DNA of 64,000 nt from JAVVHH01 sp963848035 (GCA_963848035.1 CAWKCD010000001.1:2976001-3040000), one strand, 5' to 3'. Counted from the stretch's first letter, positions 26,741 through 36,544 are shown. Numbers and translations: made by a program. The notes: generated from the sequence alone by a model not told the origin.

Positions 26741-27412
26741 ATGTCAGCCAGTACAGCACCGATCATGGGCATCCGCGACGAGGTCGTCGCTCTCAAGCGG
26801 GAGCGGACGATCGCTGTGGCGGCGGAGTTGTTCTACGAGCGGGGCTACGAGAACACGTCGCTGGATGCGATCGCCGAGCGGATGAACGTCACCAAGCCGT
26901 TCATCTATGCGCATTTCACTTCGAAGGCGGAATTGCTGGCGGAGATCTGCTCGAGGGGGATCGCGTCGGCGTTGGCGGCGCTGGAGGGGGTGCTGGAGAC
27001 GGTGCCGGGGTCGCCGCGGGCGCGGCTCGAGGAGGTCGGGCGGCGGTTCGTGACGTCGGTGCTCAATAGCCAGCGGTATATCGCGATCTTCGCGCGGGAG
27101 GAGAAGAACCTTTCGCCGGATGATTTCAAGCGCATCAGCGAGATGCGGCGTACGTTCGACCACAAGCTGGTCAAGCTGCTGAACGAGGGCGTCGCGGCGG
27201 GCGAGTTCCAGATCCGGGATACGCGGATCGCGGCGCTGGCGATCGGCGGGATGGTGAGCTGGGCTTATGTCTGGTACCGGCAGGAAGGGCGGTTGACGCT
27301 GGCGCAGACGAGCGAGGAGCTGACGGCGCTAATCTTGAGCATGGTCGGGGCGGCGCCGGCGGTTAAGGCGGCAAAGCCGGCGGGGCGGCGGCGGGCGGTC
27401 AAGGCGGGCTGA
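26741..27412 (+). CDS. TetR/AcrR family transcriptional regulator
   Basis: A 223-residue regulator. The N-terminal helix-turn-helix is clear: A-A-E-L-F-Y-E-R-G-Y-E-N-T-S-L-D-A-I-A followed by N-V-T-K-P-F-I-Y-A-H-F. The rest is an all-helical ligand/dimerisation domain; the C-terminal tail is basic (A-G-R-R-R-A-V-K-A). The ATG at 26741 is used; a TTG 9 bases upstream and an ATG at 26765 are alternatives. It is the only transcription factor in the 45-kb catabolic region and is central in it, so it is the natural candidate to bind the TAC-N6-GTA palindromes. An acyl-CoA ligand would be usual for this group (inference). Confidence 0.9.
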   Translation: MSASTAPIMGIRDEVVALKRERTIAVAAELFYERGYENTSLDAIAERMNVTKPFIYAHFTSKAELLAEICSRGIASALAALEGVLETVPGSPRARLEEVGRRFVTSVLNSQRYIAIFAREEKNLSPDDFKRISEMRRTFDHKLVKLLNEGVAAGEFQIRDTRIAALAIGGMVSWAYVWYRQEGRLTLAQTSEELTALILSMVGAAPAVKAAKPAGRRRAVKAG

Positions 27413-27417
27413 GGGGT

Positions 27418-27435
27418 GGTGGGTTGAAGCCCACC
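27418..27435. terminator. Convergent hairpin
   Basis: GGTGGG-TTGAAG-CCCACC lies exactly between the stops of the TetR gene and the convergent nitronate monooxygenase-like gene. No U-tract. Confidence 0.5.
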
Positions 27436-28561
27436 CTACTCGGGTTCGGCTATGCGGAGTAGGCGTTCTATCGCGGTTAGGTATTCGTTTTGGAGGCGGA
27501 GCATGACTTCGCGGACGGAGGTTTCCTCGGTCATGGTGCCGACGGCTTGGCCGGCTGGGAAGGAGTAGAGGTCGCGGCGTTGGGCGCGGACGACGCGGGC
27601 GTGGGCCTCGTTGTAGAGCACGCCTTGCAGCGGGGTGGGGAGGTAGGCGGGGGCGCCGGGGGCTTCCCAGGCGTCGGAGAGCTTGCTGCGGAGCATGCGG
27701 ACGGGTTTGCCGGTGCGGGCGCGGCTGCGGATGGCGTCTTCGGCTTTGGCGGCGAACATGGCTTGCTTCTCGAACGGCGTGAGTTCGCTCTCGCGGGTGC
27801 CGAGCCAGATGGTGCCGCACCAGACGCCTTCGGCGCCCATCGCGAGCGCGGCGGCGATCTGGCCGCCTGAGGTGATGCCGCCGGCGGCGAGGACGGGGAT
27901 GCCCTGGGCGGCCTCGACGATCTGGGGGACGAGGACGAGGGTGGAGATGGCGCCGGTGTGGCCGCCGGCTTCGGTGCCTTGGGCGATGATGAGTTGGACG
28001 CCGGCTTCGCGCTGGCGGACGGCGTGGGATGGCTTGCCGCAGAGGGCGCCGATCATGACGCCGCGGGCGCGCAGGTCGGCGACGATGTCGATCGGGCGGG
28101 GCGCCGAGGGCGCTGACGACGAGCTTGACGCCGGGATGGGCGAGGGCGACTTCGAGGAGGCGGCGGGCGCCGTCGGGGGTCATGTTGCCGCGGCCGTCGA
28201 CGATCTCGCGCTGGATGCGGCGGCGGTCGTCGTCGGGGAGCTTGGGGACGCCTTCGGCTTCGAGCAGGTCGTCGAGGAATTGCTTGTGCTCGGCGGGGAT
28301 GAGGCGCTCGAGGTCGCCGGCGGCGGTTTCGGCTTCGCGGTCATAATTGCTGGGGATGAGCACGTCGACGCCGTAGGGGCGGCCGCCGACATGGTCGTCG
28401 ATCCAGCGGAGTTCCTGCTCGAGATAGTCGGGGGGGAAGGTGGAGGCGCCGAGGACGCCGAAGCCGCCGGCCTTGGTGACTTCGACGACGACGTCGCGGC
28501 AGTGGGAGAAGGCGAAGATCGGGACGTCGCAGCCGAGGGTTTTGGCGATTTCGGTGCGCAT
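27436..28561 (-). CDS. Nitronate monooxygenase-like FMN protein, frameshifted
   Basis: A 2-nitropropane dioxygenase/NMO-family TIM barrel of about 374 residues after correction. N-terminal I-A-K-T-L-G-C-D-V-P-I-F-A-F and G-G-F-G-V-L-G-A-S are typical; C-terminal Q-G-T-E-A-G-G-H-T-G and A-A-G-G-I-T-S-G are the FMN-binding segments. The frame breaks near 28108, where CCGCCCGATCG has one C too many; removal gives G-A-P-P-I-D-I-V-A-D-L-R. Some members oxidise nitronates, others are FMN-dependent reductases or dehydrogenases of acyl compounds. It lies 9 bases downstream of the ADP-forming synthetase gene and is probably co-transcribed. Confidence 0.86.
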
Positions 28562-28570
28562 TCGGGCTCC

Positions 28571-30655
28571 TTACTGATCCTGCCAGACGCATAGGGCGTC
28601 GAGCGCTTCGACCTGGCTGGCGTGGACCCAGAGCGGGTTGACGTCCATGGCCGCGAGTTGGGGGCCGAAGGCGAGGGCGGCGTCGCCGATGCGGCTGATG
28701 GCGGCGGCGACGGCGTCGAGGTCGGCGGGGGGGAGGCCGCGGGCGCCTTGGAGGAGTTTGGCGCCGCGGAGGGTTTCGAGCATGCGGCGCGCTTCGGCCG
28801 GGTCGATGGGGAGGAGGCGGAGTTGGACGTCGTGGAGGACTTCGACCCAGATGCCGCCGAGGCCGGCGGCGAGCACGGGGCCCCATTGCGCGTCGCGGGA
28901 GATGCCGACGAAGAGTTCGAGGCCGGGGGGCCGCATCGGGACCACGAGCACGCCTTCGATGCGGGCGCCGGTGACGGCTTCGCCGGCGGTGCGGACCCGG
29001 CGGTAGGCGGCGCGGACGGCGTCGTCGCCGGAGATGCCAAGGGCGACGCCGCCGATGTCGCTTTTGTGGAGGATGTCGGGGGAGGCGATCTTGAGCACGG
29101 CCGGGCCGTGGAGCGCGCGGGCGGCGGCGACGGCTTCGTCCTCGGTTCGGGCGAGGGTCATCGGGACGACGGGGACGGCGTGGCGGCCGAGCGCTTGCAG
29201 CGCGGCGTGTTCGGTGCGGGGGCGGTCCGAGATTGGGGCGGCAGGGGGGCGGCTTGCCGGGTCGGGGCGGCGGAGCCATTCCGACCAGTCGGCGACGCCG
29301 CCGAGGGCGGTGAGGGCGCGGTCCATGCCGCAGGCGAGATAGGGCAGGCCGGTCTCGGCGACGATGCGGCGGGAGAGGTCGTTGAGATGGGTGCTGGTGT
29401 AGCTGGTGACGAAGCCGGGGATCGGGGCGGCGCGCAGGCCGCGGGCGAGGGCGGCGTGCAGGGCGGAGAGGCGTTCGGTGATGTCCGCTTCCGTGGTTGG
29501 AACTTCGTAATAGGGGCAGAGCAGGGCGGCGAAGGCGGGTTGGGCGGCCATGATGTCGATGACGGCGCCGCATTGCTCGGGGGTGATGGCGCCGGTGAGG
29601 TCGAGCGGATTATGGGCGGTGGCGAAGCCGGGGATGGTGGCGGCGAGGGCGGTGGCGGCGGCTTGGTCGAGGGGCGGGAGGGCGAGGCGGCGGGCTTCGG
29701 CGGTGTCGGCGGCGATCTCGCAGATGCCGCCGGAATTGGAGACGATGCCGAGGCCGCCGGGTCGGATCGGGCCGGTGCGGGCGGCGAGGTCGGCGGTGGC
29801 GAGGAGGTCCTCGATCGAGGTGACGCGGATGAGGCCGAACTGGCGGCAGATGCCGTCGAACACGCTGTCGTCGCCGACGAGGGCGCCGGTGTGGGCGAGG
29901 GCGGATTTGGCGCTGACGGCCGAGGCGCCGGTCTTGAGGACGACGATGGGTTTGCGGTGGGTGCGGGCGGCGCGGGCGATGGCGAGGAAGGCGGCCGGGT
30001 TGCGGACGGTTTCGATGAAGAGGGCGATGGATTTGGTGGCGTCGTCTTCGAGGAGGGTGGCGGCGAAATCGGTGCAGGCGAGATCGGCTTCGTTGCCGGT
30101 GGCGACGACGGTGCTGAGGCCGATGTCCCATTGGTGGGCGAGGGTGGCGAGGAAGAAGGCGGTGGCGCCGCTTTGCGAGACGATGGCGACGCCGGTGTTG
30201 CGGCTGGGCGGACGGACGGGGGTGGTCCAGGCGAGGGCGGGAGCGGTGAAGTTGATGAAGCCGAGGCTGTTGGGGCCGAGCAGGCGGATGCCGAGGGCGC
30301 GGGCGGTGTCGGTCAGGCTTTGCTGGGTGGCGCGGCCGGCGTCGCCGAGTTCGGCGAAGCCGGAGGTGAGGATGGCGGCGGAGCGGGCGCCGCAGGCGCC
30401 GAGGTCGCGGATCGCGGCTTCGGTGGCGTGACCCGGCACGAGGACGATGCCGAGATCGACCTGTTCGCCGAGGGCGGCGCAGGTTGGGGCGGCTTGGCGG
30501 CCGTGGACGGTGCCGCCGCGGGGATTGACCAGGTGTACCTTGCCGGCGAAGGCGGCGAGGTTGTCGAATGCGGTTTGCGACCAGCGGGACCGGTCCGAGG
30601 CGCCGACGATGACGATCGAGCGCGGGTGCAGCAGAGCGTGGGCGGCTTGCGACAT
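28571..30655 (-). CDS. NDP-forming acyl-CoA synthetase
   Basis: A 694-residue ADP-forming acyl-CoA synthetase with fused subunits: CoA-binding domain (I-V-I-V-G-A-S-D-R-S near residue 14), a succinyl-CoA ligase-like domain with the phosphohistidine region A-L-A-H-T-G-A-L-V-G-D-D, and a C-terminal ATP-grasp domain (L-K-I-A-S-P-D-I-L-H-K-S-D-I-G-G). It makes an acyl-CoA with ATP cleavage to ADP, or runs in reverse for energy conservation. It gives this region a second acid-activation route besides the AMP-forming enzyme. A half-match TACTG to the operator lies at 30688; I do not count it as a site. Confidence 0.92.
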   Translation of the reverse strand: MSQAAHALLHPRSIVIVGASDRSRWSQTAFDNLAAFAGKVHLVNPRGGTVHGRQAAPTCAALGEQVDLGIVLVPGHATEAAIRDLGACGARSAAILTSGFAELGDAGRATQQSLTDTARALGIRLLGPNSLGFINFTAPALAWTTPVRPPSRNTGVAIVSQSGATAFFLATLAHQWDIGLSTVVATGNEADLACTDFAATLLEDDATKSIALFIETVRNPAAFLAIARAARTHRKPIVVLKTGASAVSAKSALAHTGALVGDDSVFDGICRQFGLIRVTSIEDLLATADLAARTGPIRPGGLGIVSNSGGICEIAADTAEARRLALPPLDQAAATALAATIPGFATAHNPLDLTGAITPEQCGAVIDIMAAQPAFAALLCPYYEVPTTEADITERLSALHAALARGLRAAPIPGFVTSYTSTHLNDLSRRIVAETGLPYLACGMDRALTALGGVADWSEWLRRPDPASRPPAAPISDRPRTEHAALQALGRHAVPVVPMTLARTEDEAVAAARALHGPAVLKIASPDILHKSDIGGVALGISGDDAVRAAYRRVRTAGEAVTGARIEGVLVVPMRPPGLELFVGISRDAQWGPVLAAGLGGIWVEVLHDVQLRLLPIDPAEARRMLETLRGAKLLQGARGLPPADLDAVAAAISRIGDAALAFGPQLAAMDVNPLWVHASQVEALDALCVWQDQ

Positions 30656-30752
30656 TACGGAGGCGTGGGGCGGGAAAGCGTCGCTGATACTGCCATTTTC
30701 GGCTGGGGGGTGGCGGAATGCGCTGCGCTTTTCCGCCCTACGGGTGAGGGGG

Positions 30753-31967
30753 TCATGTGCGCACGAGGGGGCAGGCGCCTTCGGACATGGGGCGCCAGGC
30801 GCGGTCGGGGCCGAGGGTGGCGACGAGGTTGTAGAGGTCCCATTCGGATTTGCTTTGGGCGGGGGTTTTGACTTCGAAGAGGTAGACGTCGCTGACGACG
30901 CGGCCGTCTTCGCGGATGCTGGCGTTGACGAGGACGTCGTCTTCGATCGGGATCTGCTTCATGCGGGCGACGGTGGCGCGGCCGGAGGCTTTTGCGGCGG
31001 CCGGGCCGAGCGCGGCTGCGGCCTTGAGGTAGTGGCGGACGGCGGAGTAGGCCCCGGCGGCGCCCATGTGGGGCGGCATGCCTGATGTCCGCGGCGTCAC
31101 GCGTGCGGTGAGGGCGCGGCTGCGGTCGTTGAGGTTCCAGTAGAAGGATTCGGTGAGGTAGGTGTGCTGGACGACTTGCAGGCCGATGGCGTGGACGTAT
31201 TGCGGGTACATGACGAGGGCGGCGACTTTCTGGCTGCCGTTCATGAGGCCGAATTCGCCGGCTTGCTTGATGCAGTTCTGCAGGTCGGTGCCGGCCAGCG
31301 CGAGGGCGACGACCTTGGCGCCGGAGGATTGCGCCTGCAGGAGGGCGGAGGCGTAGTCGGTGGAGCCGAGGGGGAGGGCGACTTCGCCGACGACCTTGCC
31401 GCCGCGGCTCTGGACGATCGCGGCGGTGTCGTCCTTCAGTTCGCGGCCGAACACGTAGTCGGCACGAATAAAAAACCAGGTGTCGCCGCCTTGGTCGCAC
31501 AGCGCGTTGCCGACGACGCGGGCGAGCATGGCGGTGTCGAAGGTCCAGTGGGTCTCGTTGGGGGTGCAGAACTTTCCGCTGAGGGCGGCGGCGCCGACGT
31601 TGTTGGCGAGCATGACGCGGTCGGCGTCGCGGATGAGCGTGTTCACGCCGAGGGCGACGGCGGAGTTGTTGAACTCCATGATGGCGTCGACGCCTTCGCT
31701 GATCCATTGCCGGGCGATGGAGACGCCGAGGTCGGGGCTGTTGCGGTGGTCGGCGGCGATGAGGTCGACGGCGAGGCCGGTGGTGGCTTGCTGGTCGATG
31801 ATGGCTTGGCGGGCGCATTCGAGCGAGAGGCGGCCGCCGAGGATGCTGTTGGCGCCGGAGGCGTCCTGCAGCATGCCGATGCGGATGGTCGGCTTGGGCT
31901 GCGCGGCGGCGCGCGAGGCCGGGCCGATCGCGGCCATGCCCGCCATCAGAGTGCGACGCTTCAACAT
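30753..31967 (-). CDS. ABC transporter substrate-binding protein (Liv type)
   Basis: An intact 404-residue periplasmic binding protein with an N-terminal K-R-R-T-L-M twin-arginine-like signal ending in A-A-A-Q, mature start T-I-R-I-G-M-L-Q-D-A-S-G, second-lobe W-F-F-I-R-A-D-Y-V and terminal C-P-L-V-R-T. It is a single-gene unit with no adjacent permease. A TAC-N6-GTA palindrome lies 51 bases upstream. One of five such proteins in this window; they are clearly paralogous but differ enough to bind different ligands. Confidence 0.9.
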   Translation of the reverse strand: MLKRRTLMAGMAAIGPASRAAAQPKPTIRIGMLQDASGANSILGGRLSLECARQAIIDQQATTGLAVDLIAADHRNSPDLGVSIARQWISEGVDAIMEFNNSAVALGVNTLIRDADRVMLANNVGAAALSGKFCTPNETHWTFDTAMLARVVGNALCDQGGDTWFFIRADYVFGRELKDDTAAIVQSRGGKVVGEVALPLGSTDYASALLQAQSSGAKVVALALAGTDLQNCIKQAGEFGLMNGSQKVAALVMYPQYVHAIGLQVVQHTYLTESFYWNLNDRSRALTARVTPRTSGMPPHMGAAGAYSAVRHYLKAAAALGPAAAKASGRATVARMKQIPIEDDVLVNASIREDGRVVSDVYLFEVKTPAQSKSEWDLYNLVATLGPDRAWRPMSEGACPLVRT

Positions 31968-32018
31968 TCCGTTTTCCCCCGGTCGGCGTTGCGGCCGATA
32001 CTAATCGTAAAGATTAGA

Positions 32019-32030
32019 TACCGGCAAGTA
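32019..32030. promoter_or_regulatory. Putative TetR-type operator
   Basis: TACCGGCAAGTA (complement TACTTGCCGGTA) lies 51 bases upstream of the binding-protein gene. A related TACTAATCGTAA stands 20 bases nearer to the gene. Confidence 0.42.
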
Positions 32031-32036
32031 TTCTTC

Positions 32037-32115
32037 TCGGCGCATCGGCGAGGTTTCAGGTGGCTGGAGGGGTCCGTGCCGTTCTGGATCGCCGCGCTGC
32101 GCTCGCGATGACGGT
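32037..32115. repeat. Dispersed alphaproteobacterial intergenic repeat fragment
   Basis: Read on the minus strand, this non-coding stretch spells R-H-R-E-R-S-A-A-I-Q, the translation typical of a short repeat (core GGATCGCCGCG...GCTCGCGATGACG) scattered between genes of many alphaproteobacteria. Only one copy is seen here. Confidence 0.5.
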
Positions 32116-33307
32116 TTAGGGGGCGGGTGCGAGGCTTTGGATGGTTTCGGGGGTGAAGCCGTGTTCGCGCAGGATCTCTTCGGTGTGCTGGCCGAGAGCG
32201 GGCGGCAGGCGGCGGATGCTGGGCGGGGAGTTTGACAGGGCGATCGGGTTCATCGGCAGGCGCAGGGCGCCTTCGGTGGGGTGTTCGAGACGCTGCCAGA
32301 AGCCGGTGGCGGCGAGGTGGGGGTCGTCGAGCAGGTCCTCGAGGTCGTTCAGGACGGCGTGGGGGATGTCGCTGCCGTCGAGCAGGGCGGTCCATTCGGC
32401 GCTGGTGCGGGTGACGACCTCGCGGCCGAGTTCGTCCCAGACGCGGCCGGGATCGACCTGGCGGCCGCGGTTGGTGGCGAAGGCGGGGTCGGCGGCGAGG
32501 TCGGCGCGGCCGGAGAGTTCGAAGAAACGGGTCCAATGGCGGTCGGTGTAGGGCATCAGGCAGAGGTAGCCGTCGCTGGTGGCGTAGGGGCGGCGCTTGC
32601 CCTGGCGGACGGGGTCGTAGCCCATGCGGCCGATGGTGCGGGTCGAAGACGGCGCCGCCGAGATGCTCGATCATGTTGAAGCCGACCATCGTCTCCAACA
32701 TGTTGATGCCGACCTCCTGGCCGCGCCCGGTGCGTTCGCGGTGGAACAGCGCCAGCATGATGGCGTAGGCGGCGTGCACGGCGGTGATCTTGTCGGCGAT
32801 GATGGAGGGGACGTAGCGGGGCTGGCCGGCGGGGACCTTCTGCAGCATGGCGAGGCCGGAGAGGGACTGGATGACGTCGTCATAGGCGGGGCGGCCGCCA
32901 TAGGGGCCGTCTTCCTGGAAGCCGCGGACGTGACAGTAGATCAGGCGGGGGTTGGCGGCGGCGAGCGGTTCGTAGGCGAGGCCGATGCGGGCGGCGGCGG
33001 AGGCGCGGATGGAGTGGAGCAGCACGTCGCTGGTGGCGGCGAGACGTTGCAGCGCGTGCTGGCCGTCGGGCGTCTTGAGGTCGAGCACGATGCTGCGTTT
33101 GTTGCGGTTGGTGGCGAGGAACAGCGCACCCATGCCTTCGGAGCGGCGCGAGCCGATGGTGCGGGTGACGTCGCCTTCGGGGCTTTCGACCTTGATGACG
33201 TCGGCGCCCATGTCGCCGAGGGATTGGGCGGCCATGGGGCCGAGGATCACGGTGGAGAGGTCGAGCACGGTGATGCCGTGCAGGGGGCCAGGAGGCGGTT
33301 GGGTCAT
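32116..33307 (-). CDS. Class III CoA-transferase (CaiB/BaiF family), frameshifted
   Basis: A second family III CoA-transferase, about 396 residues after correction. Signature motifs are V-L-D-L-S-T-V-I-L-G-P-M-A, G-A-D-V-I-K-V-E-S-P-E-G-D and the catalytic aspartate segment A-Y-D-D-V-I-Q-S-L-S-G. The frame breaks near 32640: GACCCGCACCATCGG has one extra C; removal gives F-D-P-T-I-G-R-M-G-Y-D-P. The start overlaps the acyl-CoA dehydrogenase stop (ATGA). In an operon with dehydrogenase, SDR and FMO, it probably loads the substrate with CoA before oxidation (inference). Confidence 0.87.
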
Positions 33308-34473
33308 TCCGCGGCCTTCTTGGGGCGGTTGTCGGGCAGCATGGAGCGGGCGATGATCTGCTTCATGGTCTCGACGCTGCCGCCGCCGATGCGGCCGAGG
33401 CGGGCGTCGACGAAGGCGCGGGCGATCGGGTATTCCCACATGTAGCCCCAGCCGCCGAAGAACTGCAGGCACTGGTCCATGACGCGGCCCTGCATCTCGG
33501 TGCTGACCAGCTTGCACATGGCGGCGTCGACGGCGTCGAGCGCGCCTTGGAGGTGCAGCTCGATGCAGCGGTCGACGAAGACGCGCTGCATGGTGAGCTC
33601 GGCTTTGATTTCGGCGAGCTTGAACTGGGTGTTCTGGAAGTCGGCGAGGGTCTGGCCGAACATTTTTCGTTGCTGGGTGTAGTCGACGGTCCATTCGAGC
33701 GCGGCTTCGGAGGAGGCGACGGCGCGGATCGCTTGCACGAGGCGTTCCTGGGCCAGTTCCTTCATGAGCTGGTAGAAGCCGCGGCCTTCCTCGCCGAGGA
33801 GGTTGGCGGCGGGGACGCGGAGGTCGCTGAAGAAGAGTTCGGCGGTGTCCTGGCCCTTGCAGCCGATTTTTTCCAACTTGCGGCCGCGCTCGAAGCCGGG
33901 GCGGTCGGTCTCGACGAGGATGAGGCTGACGCCTTTGGCGCGGGCTTTGGGGTCGGTCTTGCAGGCGAGGACGATCAGGTCGGCGTTGAAGCCGGCGGTG
34001 ATGAAGACTTTTTGGCCGTTGATGACGTAGTCGTCGCCGTCGCGGATCGCGGTGGTGCGCATGGACTGGACGTCGCTGCCGCCGGAGGGTTCGGTCATCC
34101 CGAGGGCGACGATGATTTCGCCGCGCGCCATGGGGGGCAGCCAGCGGCGTTTCTGTTCCTCGGTGCCGTAATGGACGAAATAGGGGGCGACGATGTCGGA
34201 GTGGAGATAGAAGGTCGGGCCGGTGGCGCCGGCGCGGGCCATCTCCTCGATCATGATGGCGCCGAACAGGAAATCGCCGCCGCCGCCGCCGTATTCCTCG
34301 GGGATCTCGGTGCAGAGCAGCCCGGCGGCGCCGGCCTTGAGCCAGGCGGAGCGGGGGACGATGCCCTCCTTTTCCCACTCGGCATGGAAGGGCGTGATCT
34401 CGTCGGCGATGAAGCGGCGGACCTGGTCTCGGAACAGCTCGTGTTCGGGACCGAAGAGGGTGCGGGGGATCAC
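33304..34473 (-). CDS. Acyl-CoA dehydrogenase
   Basis: A 389-residue FAD acyl-CoA dehydrogenase starting at GTG. The substrate/FAD segment M-T-E-P-S-G-G-S-D and the C-terminal Q-F-F-G-G-W-G-Y-M-W-E-Y-P-I-A-R are family signatures; the usual catalytic glutamate position near the C-terminus reads G-G-S-V-E-T-M-K. It removes two hydrogens alpha-beta of an acyl-CoA and passes electrons to ETF. Its 3' end overlaps the CoA-transferase start by 4 bases, and the SDR gene precedes it by 13 bases: a short beta-oxidation-like operon. Confidence 0.93.
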   Translation of the reverse strand: MIPRTLFGPEHELFRDQVRRFIADEITPFHAEWEKEGIVPRSAWLKAGAAGLLCTEIPEEYGGGGGDFLFGAIMIEEMARAGATGPTFYLHSDIVAPYFVHYGTEEQKRRWLPPMARGEIIVALGMTEPSGGSDVQSMRTTAIRDGDDYVINGQKVFITAGFNADLIVLACKTDPKARAKGVSLILVETDRPGFERGRKLEKIGCKGQDTAELFFSDLRVPAANLLGEEGRGFYQLMKELAQERLVQAIRAVASSEAALEWTVDYTQQRKMFGQTLADFQNTQFKLAEIKAELTMQRVFVDRCIELHLQGALDAVDAAMCKLVSTEMQGRVMDQCLQFFGGWGYMWEYPIARAFVDARLGRIGGGSVETMKQIIARSMLPDNRPKKAAE

Positions 34474-34486
34474 GGCGCGGTCCGCA

Positions 34487-35257
34487 TCAGGTCATCCATA
34501 GGCCGCCGGTGACGTTGATGGCTTGGCCGGTCATGTAGCTGGCTTCGGAGGAGGCGAGGAAGGCGACGACCTGGGCGATCTCGTCGGGGATGCCGACGCG
34601 GCGCATGGGGACGGCCTTGGCGCGGATCTCGACCGGGGGGCGGCCCTGGGCGTGGGCTTCGGCTTCGGCGACGTCGCGCATGCCGGTGTCGACGATGATG
34701 CCGGGACAGACGGCGTTGATCCGGATGCCGCGCTCGGCCATCTCCTCGGCCATGCATTGGGTGAGGCCGATGACGCCGAACTTGCTGGCGCTGTAGGCGG
34801 CGTGGTTGCCCAGGCCCTTCTTGCCGGCGAAGGAGGCGATGTTGACGATCACGCCGGCGCCGCGCTCGAGCATCGCGGGGAGGGCGAGCTGGCTGCAGTG
34901 GAAGACGCCGTCGAGGTTGACGCGGATCGTGTCGTGCCAGGCGGTCTCGCTGAGGTCGAGGAACGGGGCGGTGCGAAGGATGCCGGCGTTGTTGACGAGG
35001 ATGGTTGCCGGGCCGAGCGCGGCGGCGAGGGCGGCGAGGCCACGGGTGACGTCGGGACGGTCGGCGACGCTGCCGGAGGCGGACGCGGCGGTGCCGCCGG
35101 CTTGGCGGATGAGCGACATCGTGGTGTCCATGCCGGGCTGGTCGACATCGAGGAGGCCGATGGCGCAGCCTTCGCGGGCGAGGCGCAGCGCGATCGCGCG
35201 GCCGATGCCGCTGCCGCCGCCGGTGACGATGGCGATCTCGCCGTTGAGGTCGTACAT
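34487..35257 (-). CDS. Short-chain dehydrogenase/reductase
   Basis: A 256-residue classical SDR. The cofactor motif T-G-G-G-S-G-I-G is at residues 12-19, N-N-A-G near 90, and the catalytic serine and Y-S-A-S-K are present (I-V-N-I-A-S-F-A-G then A-A-Y-S-A-S-K). An aspartate after the second strand (L-L-D-V-D) favours NAD(H). It probably oxidises a hydroxyl or 3-hydroxyacyl intermediate. It lies 3 bases downstream of the FMO gene in the same operon. Confidence 0.93.
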   Translation of the reverse strand: MYDLNGEIAIVTGGGSGIGRAIALRLAREGCAIGLLDVDQPGMDTTMSLIRQAGGTAASASGSVADRPDVTRGLAALAAALGPATILVNNAGILRTAPFLDLSETAWHDTIRVNLDGVFHCSQLALPAMLERGAGVIVNIASFAGKKGLGNHAAYSASKFGVIGLTQCMAEEMAERGIRINAVCPGIIVDTGMRDVAEAEAHAQGRPPVEIRAKAVPMRRVGIPDEIAQVVAFLASSEASYMTGQAINVTGGLWMT

Positions 35258-35260
35258 CGT

Positions 35261-36544
35261 TCAGGCCGCCTTGCTGCGGGCGTATTCGCGCGCGAGGAGT
35301 TTGCGGTAGCGATAGGGGTCGAGTTCGAGGCCGTAACGGGGGCTGTCGGGGAACTGTTTGGCGGCCCAGTCGTGGTCGGCTTTGATGGCGGTCATCATGG
35401 TCTCCCGATCGGGCAGCTTGACCCGGCCGCTGACGATCGCGGCGACGTAATCGGATTGATCGTCCATCATGCGGATGTTGCTGCCGCCGCTGACGTCGAA
35501 CAGGCCGACGAAGAAGAGGTTGGGCACCGAGGGGTGGACGACGCGGTTGTAGAGCGTCGGCCGGGTCCCCTCGAGCGGGACCTGGTCGGGCGCGAGATAG
35601 GGGAAGGTGGTGACGTAGCCGGTGGCGGCGATGACGGTGTCGAAACGGTCGGCGGTGCCGTCGACGAAGCGGATCTGGTTGCCGTCGACGGCGTGTATGC
35701 CGGGTTTGACCGAGATGCGGCGCCAGGCGATGTGGGAGATCAGGGTGGGGTGGCTGATCGGGTGGGTGCGGGTCTTGGGGGTGCGGAAGCCCCATTGCTC
35801 CATGCGGCCCTGGAAGATGCGGGTGAGCGTGGCGCGGGCCCAGATCCGGATCGGCCAGGGGACCCAGGGTTTCTCGATCTTGACGAGGGTGCGGGAGTTC
35901 GGGACGCCGAACATCATGCGGGGCATGATGAGGACCGGGGAGCGGGCGCAGAGCACGGTGTGTTCGGTGACGGTGCAGATGTCGGCGGCGACGTCGACGC
36001 CGCTATTGCCGGGTCCGATGACGAGGACGCGCTGGCCGGTGAAGGGTTCGGGGACGCGGTAGTCGTGGGCGTGGAGGTAGCGGCCGGTGAAGGATTTCAG
36101 CTCGGGCGGGTCGCGCGGGTCGCTCTGATGGCCGCTGGCGGCGACGACGCCGTCGAACGTCTCTTCGGCACCGCTCTCGAGGCGGACCGTGAGGCCGGGG
36201 GCGGCGGGTGTGACCGAGACGACGCGGCTGTTGAAGCGGATGCGGCGGGTGAGATCGAATTTCTCGGCGTAGTCGCGGAAATATTGTTTCATTTCCGCAT
36301 GGTCGGGGTAGAGCGGCGCGTCGGGCGGGAACGGGAAGTCGCGGAAGCAACTGACGCGGGCTTCGGAGTTGATGTGGAGCGAGCGGTAGGCGGAGCTGCG
36401 GCCGTTGTCGTTCTCGTAGACCCATAGGCCGCCGATCTGCGAGCCGATCTCGAAGATCGTGGCCTCGATGCCGGCGTCGATCAGATGCTTGGCCGCGCAC
36501 AGGCCGGCGGCCCCGGCGCCGATCACGGCGAAGCGCTTGCTCAC
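35261..36544 (-). CDS. Flavin-containing monooxygenase (FMO family)
   Basis: A 427-residue class B flavoprotein monooxygenase distinct from the two Baeyer-Villiger enzymes. FAD motif G-A-G-A-A-G is near the start, F-T-G-R-Y-L-H-A-H-D-Y matches the FMO form FxGxxxHxxxY, and the NADPH motif is G-P-G-N-S-G. It may oxygenate a ketone or a soft heteroatom. I take the GTG at 36544 (V-S-K-R-F-A-V-I-G); a TTG four codons earlier is possible. First gene of an operon with SDR, acyl-CoA dehydrogenase and CoA-transferase, divergent from a BVMO gene. Confidence 0.9.
   Translation of the reverse strand: MSKRFAVIGAGAAGLCAAKHLIDAGIEATIFEIGSQIGGLWVYENDNGRSSAYRSLHINSEARVSCFRDFPFPPDAPLYPDHAEMKQYFRDYAEKFDLTRRIRFNSRVVSVTPAAPGLTVRLESGAEETFDGVVAASGHQSDPRDPPELKSFTGRYLHAHDYRVPEPFTGQRVLVIGPGNSGVDVAADICTVTEHTVLCARSPVLIMPRMMFGVPNSRTLVKIEKPWVPWPIRIWARATLTRIFQGRMEQWGFRTPKTRTHPISHPTLISHIAWRRISVKPGIHAVDGNQIRFVDGTADRFDTVIAATGYVTTFPYLAPDQVPLEGTRPTLYNRVVHPSVPNLFFVGLFDVSGGSNIRMMDDQSDYVAAIVSGRVKLPDRETMMTAIKADHDWAAKQFPDSPRYGLELDPYRYRKLLAREYARSKAA

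Noticed and set aside
30688..30699. Further operator copy before the ADP-forming synthetase
   Set aside because: Only the TACTG half matches; the other half-site is absent.
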